DNA from: Novosphingobium taihuense
Lineage (GTDB): Bacteria > Pseudomonadota > Alphaproteobacteria > Sphingomonadales > Sphingomonadaceae
Length of the DNA: 64,000 bases
Direction: 5' to 3'
Assembly: GCF_007830315.1 (NCBI RefSeq)
Contig: NZ_VLKJ01000001.1
Span: 558,001-622,000 of the forward strand
Every line of letters starts with the position of its first letter. Position 1 is the first letter of the stretch. The position numbers and the translations under genes were made by a program. Below the pieces are notes generated by a model, which saw only the letters and a list, made by a program, of their open reading frames with translations, ran no database searches and was not told the DNA's origin. Shown here piece by piece: positions 16,119-23,642 of this stretch.

Positions 16119-16970
16119 ATGAGCTGGCTCAACAAGGTCCGCAACGCGCTCCCCTTCACGCCGAAGCGGGACACGCCGGACAATCTGTGGATCAAGTGCC
16201 CTTCGTGCAGCGAGATGCTGTTCACCAAGGACTATGAGGACAACCTCTCGGTCTGCCCGCATTGCGAGCACCACGGCCGCATCGGTGCCGACGCGCGGTT
16301 CGACCAGTTGCTCGACGCTGGCTACGAGCTGCTGCCCGCGCCCAGGGTCAAGGAAGACCCGCTCAAGTTCCGTGACAGCAAGAAGTATGTCGACCGCCTG
16401 AAGGCTGCCCGCGCCGCGAACCCGCATGCCGATGCTCTGACCAACGCTTTCGGCCGGATCGAGGGGCAGAAGGCCGTCGTCGGCGTGCAGGAATTTGCGT
16501 TCATGGGCGGATCGATGGGCATGGCCGTGGGCAACGCCTTCGTCGCTGGATGCGAGCGTGCGGTGCGCGAGAAGTGCCCCTACGTGGCCGTTACCGCTGC
16601 GGGGGGTGCGCGCATGCAGGAAGGCATTCTCAGCCTGATGCAGATGCCGCGTTCGACCGTTGCGATTTCGCGCCTCCGCGCTGCAGGCCTGCCGTATATC
16701 GTGGTGCTGACAGATCCGACAACCGGCGGCGTTACGGCTAGCTACGCCATGCTCGGCGATGTACAGATTGCCGAACCCGGTGCGCTCATTGGCTTTGCCG
16801 GACAGCGCGTCATTCAGGACACGATCCGCGAGAAGCTGCCCGAAGGCTTCCAGCGCGCCGAATACCTCCACGCCCACGGCATGGTCGACATGGTGACCCA
16901 CCGCCGCGACCTGAAGGTGACGCTGGCGCAGGTGATCGACTACCTGATGGCGGGCAAGGCGGCTGCCTGA
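16119..16970 (+). CDS. accD: Acetyl-CoA carboxylase carboxyltransferase subunit beta
   Basis: With AccA it transfers the carboxyl group from biotin-carrier protein to acetyl-CoA, giving malonyl-CoA for fatty-acid synthesis. The 283-residue protein carries the N-terminal zinc ribbon (Cys27-x2-Cys30 and Cys46-x2-Cys49) and the crotonase-like carboxyltransferase core with [10 protein letters not shown] and [14 protein letters not shown]. The start is the ATG at 16119 with AAGGA upstream. Placement between trpA and folC is a widespread alphaproteobacterial order and probably one transcript. Confidence 0.97.
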   Translation: MSWLNKVRNALPFTPKRDTPDNLWIKCPSCSEMLFTKDYEDNLSVCPHCEHHGRIGADARFDQLLDAGYELLPAPRVKEDPLKFRDSKKYVDRLKAARAANPHADALTNAFGRIEGQKAVVGVQEFAFMGGSMGMAVGNAFVAGCERAVREKCPYVAVTAAGGARMQEGILSLMQMPRSTVAISRLRAAGLPYIVVLTDPTTGGVTASYAMLGDVQIAEPGALIGFAGQRVIQDTIREKLPEGFQRAEYLHAHGMVDMVTHRRDLKVTLAQVIDYLMAGKAAA

Positions 16971-16983
16971 TCGGAGCCTTCGC

Positions 16984-18291
16984 GTGAAGGACTTCGCGAT
17001 CTCGGAAAACGCGGCGGTTCAGGCGCAGCTTGACCGGTTGGGGGCGCTCTCACTGCCATCAGGCCGTCTCGGCCTCGATACCGTGCGCGAACTGTGCACG
17101 CGGTTGGGCAATCCGCAGGAGCGCCTGCCACCCGTGTTCCACGTGGCCGGGACCAACGGCAAGGGCTCTACCTGCAGTTACCTTCGCTACATCCTTGAGG
17201 CCGAGGGACTGACCGTCCATTCGGCCACCAAGCCGCATCTCGTGCGCTACAATGAGCGCATCCGCATCGCGGGCAAGCTGATCGAAGACGAATTGCTTGG
17301 CGCGCTGCTCAAGGAAGTGCTGGATGCAGGCGAAGGGCTTGAGCCCAGCTTCTTCGAGGTGACGACGGTCGCCACCTTCCTCGCCTATGCACGGCATCCC
17401 GCCGATGCCTGCGTGATCGAGACGGGATTGGGCGGCAGGCTCGATGCGACCAACGTGATGCCGAGGGCTGCGGTCTGCGGGATTGCGACGCTGGGGCTGG
17501 ATCACGAGGCGTTCCTGCTGGCGCCCGAAGAGGGCGTGCCGAGCGATCCCCTCGCCCGGATCGCGTTCGAGAAGGCGAGCATTGCCAAGCCCGGCGTGCC
17601 GCTGGTGACGATGGCCTATCCGCAGATCGCCGCTGATTCGGTGGCCGAAACCGCAGCGCGGATCGGTGCGCCATTGATCATGCGCGGGCGCGACTGGGAT
17701 GCGCAGATTGCCGGTTCGATCCTCTATCGCGACCAGCACGGCGAATTGCCGCTGCCCCTCCCCGCCCTGCCCGGCACGCACCAGGCAGAGAATGCGGCGC
17801 TGGCCGTGGCGATGATCCGCCACCAGCGCGCGGTGCAGGTGACGCTCGGCGCGGTCGGCAAGGGCATCGTCGATGCCCGCTGGCCCGCGCGGCTGCAAAG
17901 GCTTGGGGCGGGACCGCTGACCACGCTCGCAGGCGGGCGCACGGTATGGCTCGATGGCGGGCACAATCCCGACGCCGGCCTTGCTATCGCCAGACATCTG
18001 GAGAGCCAGCCGCCGGTCCACCTGATCATGGGCATGTTGGCCAACAAGGATCCGTCGGCGATCCTCAAGCCCCTGGCAGACCGGGCGCTGTCAGTCTCGG
18101 TCGTCCCTGCTCCGGGACACGATGCACATACACCCGAAGACTTCGCCCCCTTCACCAGCCTGCCGGTAGGCAGTTTTGCGACGGTGCCAGAAGCGATTGC
18201 AGCCCTCCCGCCCGAGGGCGACGTGCTGATCGCCGGCTCGCTCTACCTTGCAGGCGAAGTGCTGCGGTTGAACAAAGAAATTCCGGACTGA
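16984..18291 (+). CDS. folC: Bifunctional folylpolyglutamate synthase / dihydrofolate synthase
   Basis: Adds glutamate to dihydropteroate and to reduced folates, using ATP. The 435-residue Mur-ligase-fold enzyme has the P-loop VAGTNGKGST (about 54-63), the catalytic region FFEVTTVATFLAYA, ETGLGGRLDATNV and the C-terminal domain with WLDGGHNPD. GTG start at 16984 with GGAG nine bases upstream; 13 nt after accD. Its TGA stop directly abuts the stop codon of the convergent MFS gene (TGATCA). Confidence 0.95.
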   Translation: MKDFAISENAAVQAQLDRLGALSLPSGRLGLDTVRELCTRLGNPQERLPPVFHVAGTNGKGSTCSYLRYILEAEGLTVHSATKPHLVRYNERIRIAGKLIEDELLGALLKEVLDAGEGLEPSFFEVTTVATFLAYARHPADACVIETGLGGRLDATNVMPRAAVCGIATLGLDHEAFLLAPEEGVPSDPLARIAFEKASIAKPGVPLVTMAYPQIAADSVAETAARIGAPLIMRGRDWDAQIAGSILYRDQHGELPLPLPALPGTHQAENAALAVAMIRHQRAVQVTLGAVGKGIVDARWPARLQRLGAGPLTTLAGGRTVWLDGGHNPDAGLAIARHLESQPPVHLIMGMLANKDPSAILKPLADRALSVSVVPAPGHDAHTPEDFAPFTSLPVGSFATVPEAIAALPPEGDVLIAGSLYLAGEVLRLNKEIPD

Positions 18292-19617
18292 TCAGGCGAA
18301 AGGGTCGGCGTGCGGCTTTTCCTCGCCCGCCGTGCCCATCGCCGCATCAACAAGACCACTGCGGCTCATCCACCAGAACAACACGATGCCGGGCAGCGCC
18401 AGCACGGTGGTAGTCACATAGAAGTTCACGTAGCCCATGCTCTCGATCAGCGCGCCCGCGGTGGTGCCCGTGGCGAAGCGGCCGACGATGCTCGCCGCCG
18501 CCGAAATCAGCGCATACTGGGCGGCCGTGTAGCGCAGGTCGCACAGCGCCGAGAAATAGGCGACGACCACGACGCCGCCATAGCCCGAGGCGATGTTCTC
18601 GAACCCGATGGCACCGGCCATGCCGATGTTGGAGTGCCCTGCAGCCGCCAGAGCGGCGAACGACAGGTTCGAAACCGCCATCAGCACCAGCGCTACCAGA
18701 ACGGAGCGCTTCAGCCCCATCCTGGCATAGGCCACGCCGCCGATGAACACGCCGATCAGGTAGGCCCAGAAGCCGACGCCGACGTCCCAGATGGCGATCT
18801 CGTCATTGCTGAAGCCAAGATCGTCGAACAGCAGGCGGAAGGTCAGGTTGGCGAGCGTATCGCCGACCTTGTGAACGAGGATGAACAGCAGGACGAGCCA
18901 TGCGCCGTTGCGGCGGAAGAATTCGAGGAACGGGCCGATGATGGAGGAAAGCACCTCCCCCACCCCCTTGCGTGCCAGGGGATCCCGGTGGCGTTCGGGT
19001 TCGCCGAGGAACAGCGCGGTCAGCATGGCCGGAAGCGCGAACAGGGCGCAGGCAAGATAGGCCGCACTCCAGCCCGCGCGGGCCGAGACGACCAGCGCCA
19101 GCGCGCCAGCGCCCGCAGAACCGATGCGCCAGCCGTACTGGCTCATGCCCGAACCCGTGCCGAGCTGGTAGGGCTTCAATGTTTCAATGCGATAGGCATC
19201 GATCACGATATCGAAAGTCGCACCGGCCACGCCGACCAGCACTGCAGCCAGCACCGTCGCGCCAAGGTCTGCGGATGGGTCGACCAGCGCAAGATTGGCA
19301 ACGGCCGCCATCACCAGAGAGCCCGCCAGCAGCATCCACGAAACCCGCTGCCCCATGCGCCCGAGCAGCGGCAGGTGCAGGCCATCGACGATCCAGGCCC
19401 AGAACACCTTGAGATTGTAGACCAGGAACGCGAGCGTGAAGGCGGTGACCGTCTTCTTGTCGATCCCGTCCTGCGCCAGCCGCGTGGTCAGCGTGGCGCC
19501 GATCATCGCATAGGGAAAGCCCGAGGACACGCCGAGGAAGAACGCGGCCAGCGATTCCTTCTCGAGATAGGGACGCACCGAATCCCACAGGTTGCGTTCA
19601 CTGGTCCCGGTGCTCAT
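18292..19617 (-). CDS. AmpG-like MFS transporter (muropeptide permease family)
   Basis: A 441-residue polytopic protein of about 12-14 helices. The start ESLAAFFLGVSSGFPYAMIGATLTTRL and the DGIDKKTVTAFTLA and FDIVIDAYRIETL segments resemble AmpG, which imports anhydro-muropeptides for cell-wall recycling, and the related acetyl-CoA transporter group. The start is taken at the ATG at 19617, with GAGGGAG about 11 nt upstream; a TTG at 19626 is too near that site. No ampD, nagZ or beta-lactamase gene is nearby, so the muropeptide substrate is likely but unproven. Confidence 0.8.
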   Translation of the reverse strand: MSTGTSERNLWDSVRPYLEKESLAAFFLGVSSGFPYAMIGATLTTRLAQDGIDKKTVTAFTLAFLVYNLKVFWAWIVDGLHLPLLGRMGQRVSWMLLAGSLVMAAVANLALVDPSADLGATVLAAVLVGVAGATFDIVIDAYRIETLKPYQLGTGSGMSQYGWRIGSAGAGALALVVSARAGWSAAYLACALFALPAMLTALFLGEPERHRDPLARKGVGEVLSSIIGPFLEFFRRNGAWLVLLFILVHKVGDTLANLTFRLLFDDLGFSNDEIAIWDVGVGFWAYLIGVFIGGVAYARMGLKRSVLVALVLMAVSNLSFAALAAAGHSNIGMAGAIGFENIASGYGGVVVVAYFSALCDLRYTAAQYALISAAASIVGRFATGTTAGALIESMGYVNFYVTTTVLALPGIVLFWWMSRSGLVDAAMGTAGEEKPHADPFA

Positions 19618-19714
19618 CGACGCCAAAGCTCCCTCAATTGTTGCTGGCAGACTAGCGCTCTATTCGCGTGGCGCTAGGGGTGACGGATTGCGCTATCTCG
19701 CGTAAGGGCGGGCC

Positions 19715-20611
19715 ATGACTTTTCCCCCAAGAAACGGCGGCGATCGGCCGAAGCGGTTCAGCCCTCGGCCCGGCGCCACCGAAAAGAAGCCGTTTTCCAT
19801 GCGCAGCGGCGCGCCGCGCACCTCGCAGCCGGTCGTCCCCGCCAAGCGCGCGCTCAACGAAGATGGCACAGAGCGCGAGGGTGATCGCATCGCCAAGCTG
19901 CTCGCCCGCGCCGGAATCGCCAGCCGCCGCGAGGTCGAGCGGATGATCGAGGAAGGCCGCGTGAAGATCGGCGACGAGGTCGTCACCACGCCAGCTACGC
20001 TGCTGACCAACCTCAAGGGCGTGAGCGTCGACGGCAAGATGGTCGGCCCCATCGCCGCGCCACGCCTCTATCGCTTCCACAAGCCAGCAGGCCTGATCAC
20101 CGCCGAGCGTGACCCTACCGGACGCCCGACGATCTACACCGCCCTGCGCAATTCCATGCCCAAGGACAGCCCACGCGTCATGCCCGTCGGTCGCCTCGAC
20201 GTGAACACCGAGGGGCTGCTGCTGATGACCAACGATGGCGAGCTGAAGCGTGCGCTGGAACTGCCCTCCACCGGCATCCCACGCACCTATCGCGCCCGCA
20301 CTTTCGGTGAAATCTCGCAGGCCCGGCTTGAAGAACTGATCGAGGGCATCGAGATCGACGGTGTGCGCTATGGCCCGATCAACGCCAATCTGGAACGCAG
20401 CGCAAATCGCAACAAGTGGATCGAGATGACCCTCACCGAGGGCAAGAACCGCGAAATCCGCCGCGTGCTCGAACACCTCGGCCTCGAAGTCTCTCGCCTG
20501 TTGCGCACCAGCTACGGCCCGTTCGAACTTGCCGATCTGCAGCGTGGATCGGTCGAGGAAATCCCACAGGTCCAGGTTGAACGCTTCCGAAAGATGCTGA
20601 AAGCCAAATGA
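19715..20611 (+). CDS. rluB: 23S rRNA pseudouridine synthase, RluB/RsuA family
   Basis: A 298-residue protein with a basic, disordered N-terminal 50 residues, an S4 RNA-binding domain (RIAKLLARAGIASRREVERMIEEGRVKI) and the pseudouridine synthase core with catalytic Asp in GRLDVNTEGLLL, then GKNREIRRVLEHLGL. Length and the basic tail fit RluB (23S position 2605) better than RsuA, but RluB, RluE and RsuA cannot be cleanly separated by eye. The ATG at 19715 follows AAGG. rsmD overlaps its stop, so two rRNA-modifying enzymes share an operon. Confidence 0.88.
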   Translation: MTFPPRNGGDRPKRFSPRPGATEKKPFSMRSGAPRTSQPVVPAKRALNEDGTEREGDRIAKLLARAGIASRREVERMIEEGRVKIGDEVVTTPATLLTNLKGVSVDGKMVGPIAAPRLYRFHKPAGLITAERDPTGRPTIYTALRNSMPKDSPRVMPVGRLDVNTEGLLLMTNDGELKRALELPSTGIPRTYRARTFGEISQARLEELIEGIEIDGVRYGPINANLERSANRNKWIEMTLTEGKNREIRRVLEHLGLEVSRLLRTSYGPFELADLQRGSVEEIPQVQVERFRKMLKAK

Positions 20612-21153
20612 GAATAATCGCCGGAGAATGGCGCGGTCGCCCCTTGCGCGCGCCCGAGGGTGACACGACCCGCCCCACCGCAGACCGCACGCGCGAGACG
20701 CTGTTCTCGATGCTCGCCAGCCGCCTTGGCAGCTTTGAAGGGCTGGCCGTGGCCGACCTGTTCGCAGGGTCGGGCGCTCTTGGCCTCGAGGCTCTGTCGC
20801 GGGGCGCGGCAAGTGCGGTCTTCGTTGAAAGCGATGCCGCCGCCGTCCGCACGATTCGCGCCAACATCGCAGCTCTACGCTGCGCCCCGCAGTGCGACGT
20901 GCGCGCATCGTCGGTGCTGACGCTCGGCGCGGTCAAGCAGCCGCTGGATCTGGTGCTGCTCGATCCGCCTTATGGCACCGGCGCAGGTGCCGTGGCGATC
21001 GAACGCCTGACCCGCCTTGGCTGGATCGGCGAGGCGACATGGATATGCCTCGAAACCGCCGCGAAGGAAGTGCCCGACGTGCGCGTGTGCGATGTGGATG
21101 CAGAGCGCAAGGTCGGCAAGGCGCTGATCACGCTGATGCGGTTGAAGGCCTAG
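20608..21153 (+). CDS. rsmD: 16S rRNA (guanine966-N2)-methyltransferase
   Basis: A 181-residue class I SAM methyltransferase that modifies G966 in the 30S subunit. It starts MRIIAGEWRGRPL, the usual RsmD beginning, then RPTADRTRETLFSML, the SAM-binding VADLFAGSGALGLEALSRG and the catalytic LLDPPYG (NPPY-type) motif for exocyclic amine methylation. The start ATG overlaps the rluB stop (ATGA). It converges with an MFS gene 12 nt further on. Confidence 0.94.
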   Translation: MRIIAGEWRGRPLRAPEGDTTRPTADRTRETLFSMLASRLGSFEGLAVADLFAGSGALGLEALSRGAASAVFVESDAAAVRTIRANIAALRCAPQCDVRASSVLTLGAVKQPLDLVLLDPPYGTGAGAVAIERLTRLGWIGEATWICLETAAKEVPDVRVCDVDAERKVGKALITLMRLKA

Positions 21154-21165
21154 CCTCTCAAACCT

Positions 21166-22425
21166 TCAGTCTCGCAGCTTGGGGGCGAACTGCACGCCGG
21201 CCAGCGTCATCGTCCCCGCAAGCGTCAGGAACAGGCCGACATAGGCCGTCCCGCCCGCCGTTGCTGCCCAGGCCGCAGCAAACGGAGCGAGCGCGCCGCC
21301 GATGATGCCGCCGACGTTGAAGGCCAGCGAAATGCCGGTGTAGCGCACCGATACCGGAAACAGCGTCGGCAGCCACGCGCCGAGCGGGCCATAGGCGAGC
21401 CCCATCACGAACAGCGATCCGGCAAGCGTGGAGAACACCACCGGCAGCGAACCGGAGCCGAGGCCTGTGCCGAAGACCAGCCCGATCACCGCCGTCAGTG
21501 CCGCGCCCGTCCCCAGCACGCGCTGGACCGAGGACTTGTCTGCCCAATAGCCCGCGACAAGAATGCCGAGGGCGAAGAAAGCATTGGCGCCAAGCTGGAT
21601 GCCGAGGAACTCCTGCTTGGCATAGCCGAGCTTGGTCGTGGCAAAGGACAGCGCAAAGGTTGTGGCGAGGTAGAACACGGCAAAGCAGGCGACTACGCCC
21701 GCAATCCCCGCCAACACCGCAGGAGTGTGGTCCCGCAGCAGGCGGGTGACGGGCACTTGCGGCGGCGGGGCTTTTTCCATCGCCTCACGGAACGAAGGCG
21801 TTTCACCGATCTTGAGCCGCACCCACAGGCCGACGCCGACCAGCACGGCGCTCGCCAGAAACGGCACGCGCCAGCCCCAGCTGGCGAAGGCCTCGTCCGA
21901 CAGGCCAAGGCCAAGCAGCAGGAACAGGCCATTGGCGAAGAAGAAGCCGAGCGGCGCTCCCAATTGCGGGGCCGAGCCGAAGCGCGCCTCCCAGCCCCTT
22001 GGCGCGTTCTCCACCGCCAACAAGGCCGCCCCGCCCCATTCGCCGCCAAGTCCGAAGCCCTGACCGAAGCGCAGCAGGCACAGCAGTGCAGGCGCGATCC
22101 AACCCGCCATCGCGTAAGTCGGCAGGAAAGCGATCAGCAGCGTCGATCCACCCATAAGTATCAGCGAAGCCACGAGCGTGGACTTGCGGCCGATGCGATC
22201 GCCGAAATGGCCGAAGGCGACCGCGCCGACCGGCCTTGCAAAGAACGCGAGGCCGAAAGTCATGAACGACAGAAGCGTCTGCGCCGCTGCCGATTCGGTC
22301 GGGAAGAACAGCGGTCCAATGACCAGCGCCGCAGCCGTGGCGTAGATGTAGAAGTCGTAGAACTCCACCGCCGTGCCGACGAGGCTGGCGGCAAGCACGC
22401 GGCCATGCTGGCGAATCGGACTCAT
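21166..22425 (-). CDS. Metabolite:H+ symporter (MHS) family MFS transporter
   Basis: A 419-residue 12-helix carrier. It begins RVLAASLVGTAVEFYDFYIYATAAALV and has FFARPVGAVAFGHFGDRIGRK in loop 2-3 and LLRFGQGFGLGGEWGGAAL, which are marks of the MHS group (ProP, ShiA, KgtP, citrate carriers). The substrate is an organic acid or osmolyte at best guess. Start chosen at the ATG at 22425 with GGGGGAG about eight bases upstream; a GTG at 22452 lies upstream of that site. No catabolic genes flank it. Confidence 0.85.
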   Translation of the reverse strand: MSPIRQHGRVLAASLVGTAVEFYDFYIYATAAALVIGPLFFPTESAAAQTLLSFMTFGLAFFARPVGAVAFGHFGDRIGRKSTLVASLILMGGSTLLIAFLPTYAMAGWIAPALLCLLRFGQGFGLGGEWGGAALLAVENAPRGWEARFGSAPQLGAPLGFFFANGLFLLLGLGLSDEAFASWGWRVPFLASAVLVGVGLWVRLKIGETPSFREAMEKAPPPQVPVTRLLRDHTPAVLAGIAGVVACFAVFYLATTFALSFATTKLGYAKQEFLGIQLGANAFFALGILVAGYWADKSSVQRVLGTGAALTAVIGLVFGTGLGSGSLPVVFSTLAGSLFVMGLAYGPLGAWLPTLFPVSVRYTGISLAFNVGGIIGGALAPFAAAWAATAGGTAYVGLFLTLAGTMTLAGVQFAPKLRD

Positions 22426-22500
22426 CGGCGCGCTCTCCCCCTGTTGTCGCACCGCTGCTCTTTGGGCCGCGCTCCTTCCGGGTCAACTGCCGCGCACACG

Positions 22501-22527
22501 AAAAAGGGCGCCGGTTGCCCGGCGCCC
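22501..22527 (-). terminator. Strong intrinsic terminator of the secreted Thr-rich protein gene
   Basis: On the minus strand GGGCGCCGG pairs perfectly with CCGGCGCCC around a GCAA tetraloop and is followed by TTTTT. It lies 27 nt after the stop at 22555 and upstream of the MFS gene, so the two are separate transcripts. Confidence 0.9.
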
Positions 22528-22554
22528 CTCTCACGTGACGACTGCCAGTTGCGC

Positions 22555-23202
22555 TCAGACGCCGCCGCGATTGCGGCAGCTGTCTGTCACGGTCTTGCTG
22601 CAGACCGGGTACTTCTTGTTCATCGCTGCAGCGGGCGGCGGGGTCATGTTGCCCGTAGTCGTGCTGTCCATGCCAGCGCTCATGCCGCGCGACGGCGGCG
22701 TTGCGGGTTCTGCCGGTGTTGCGGGCGTAGCGCCCATTCCCGCGCCGGGATTGGGCTGCGCAGGCGTGGCTCCAGCGGAGGGCACCGCACGCCCGGTCAC
22801 CTGCGCCACGATCGCGGGCCAGACCTGCGTGCGCTGTTCGGGCGTCATCGCGTAGATCTGCGCCTTCTGCTCGTCGGTCAGCGCCCACCAGCCCTTCTGC
22901 TGGTCGGGATCGAGGGTCCAGAAGTACTCCTGATAGGTCGAGGGCCAGGCATTATACTTGGTCTTCTGCTCGGCCGCCCAAGCATCGATCTGGATCTGCT
23001 GGTCAGGCGTTGGCGAGAACGTGCCGGTGGCCGCCGTGGTGGGCGCAGTCGTGTCCTGCGTTCCGGTGGGCGAGGTCGAATCCGGCATGGTCGTGGTCGA
23101 ATCCGGCATGGTCGTGGTCGAAGTCGTGGACTGGGCGACGACCATGGCCGGGGCGGTCGCCATGGCGAGCGCAAGAGCGCTCGCGGCAAAAAGGTTTCGC
23201 AT
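22555..23202 (-). CDS. Secreted Thr/Pro-rich protein of unknown function
   Basis: A 215-residue exported protein: signal peptide (MRNLFAASALALAMATAPAMVVA), a Thr/Ser-rich linker containing a tandem TTTMPDS repeat from a 21-bp DNA duplication near 23080-23120, a central Trp/Tyr/Gln-rich block (about 70-135) with AWPSTYQEYFWTLDPDQQKGWW and LTDEQKAQIYAMTPEQRTQVW, then a Pro/Ala-rich linker and a short Cys-containing tail KKYPVCSKTVTDSC. Tails of this YPxCSxxVTDxC type recur, as far as I recall, in secreted sphingomonad proteins. AGGAGA precedes the ATG. No function is assigned. Confidence 0.75.
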   Translation of the reverse strand: MRNLFAASALALAMATAPAMVVAQSTTSTTTMPDSTTTMPDSTSPTGTQDTTAPTTAATGTFSPTPDQQIQIDAWAAEQKTKYNAWPSTYQEYFWTLDPDQQKGWWALTDEQKAQIYAMTPEQRTQVWPAIVAQVTGRAVPSAGATPAQPNPGAGMGATPATPAEPATPPSRGMSAGMDSTTTGNMTPPPAAAMNKKYPVCSKTVTDSCRNRGGV

Positions 23203-23371
23203 CTGAATTCTCCTGATCTAGTCTTGAACCTGAATTACCAAGCCAAGCGTCAGTACAGGCGCGCGGGTTCCCAAAAGTGAGACGGAACGGGCATCGGATC
23301 AGATCGCAGGATAAGTTCTACGTTAACCACCGACGAATTACGGATGCATCGAATTTCGAATTGGGGGTAAC

Positions 23372-23611
23372 GTGACTGACTTGTTTCGCAACGTGCTTAT
23401 GGGCTTGGGCTGTCTTGGTCTGCTCTGGCTGGGGTCTTGCGCGATGATCGGGGCGGGCACTGCGGTTGCGGTTTCGAAATCATCGGAAAAAGTCGGAAAA
23501 TGGTACGAGAAGGAAGAGCTCAAGGCGCATAACGAGCGGGACAACAAGGCCGCCGCCTACCACGAGCATTCCGACTACAACGCGGATTATTACGAGAACT
23601 ACGAGGATTGA
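23372..23611 (+). CDS. Small putative lipoprotein with acidic/aromatic tail
   Basis: A 79-residue protein from a GTG at 23372 behind GGGGG. The N-terminus MTDLFRNVLMGLGCLGLLWL then GSC forms a plausible lipobox (Leu-Gly-Ser-Cys23). The mature part is a short helix (VAVSKSSEKVGKWYEKEELKAHNERDNKAAAYHEH) with a tail rich in Tyr, Asp, Asn and Glu. I do not recognise a family. It precedes the UvrD helicase gene by 31 nt on the same strand, so they may share a promoter. An inner-membrane anchor instead of lipidation is possible. Confidence 0.6.
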   Translation: MTDLFRNVLMGLGCLGLLWLGSCAMIGAGTAVAVSKSSEKVGKWYEKEELKAHNERDNKAAAYHEHSDYNADYYENYED

Positions 23612-23642
23612 TCGCGCTGCATCGCCCTTGTGGGGCGGTGCG

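Noticed and set aside
23080..23125. Short tandem repeat considered as CRISPR-like
   Set aside because: Only two 21-bp copies without spacers, in frame within a secreted protein gene; it is a coding repeat.
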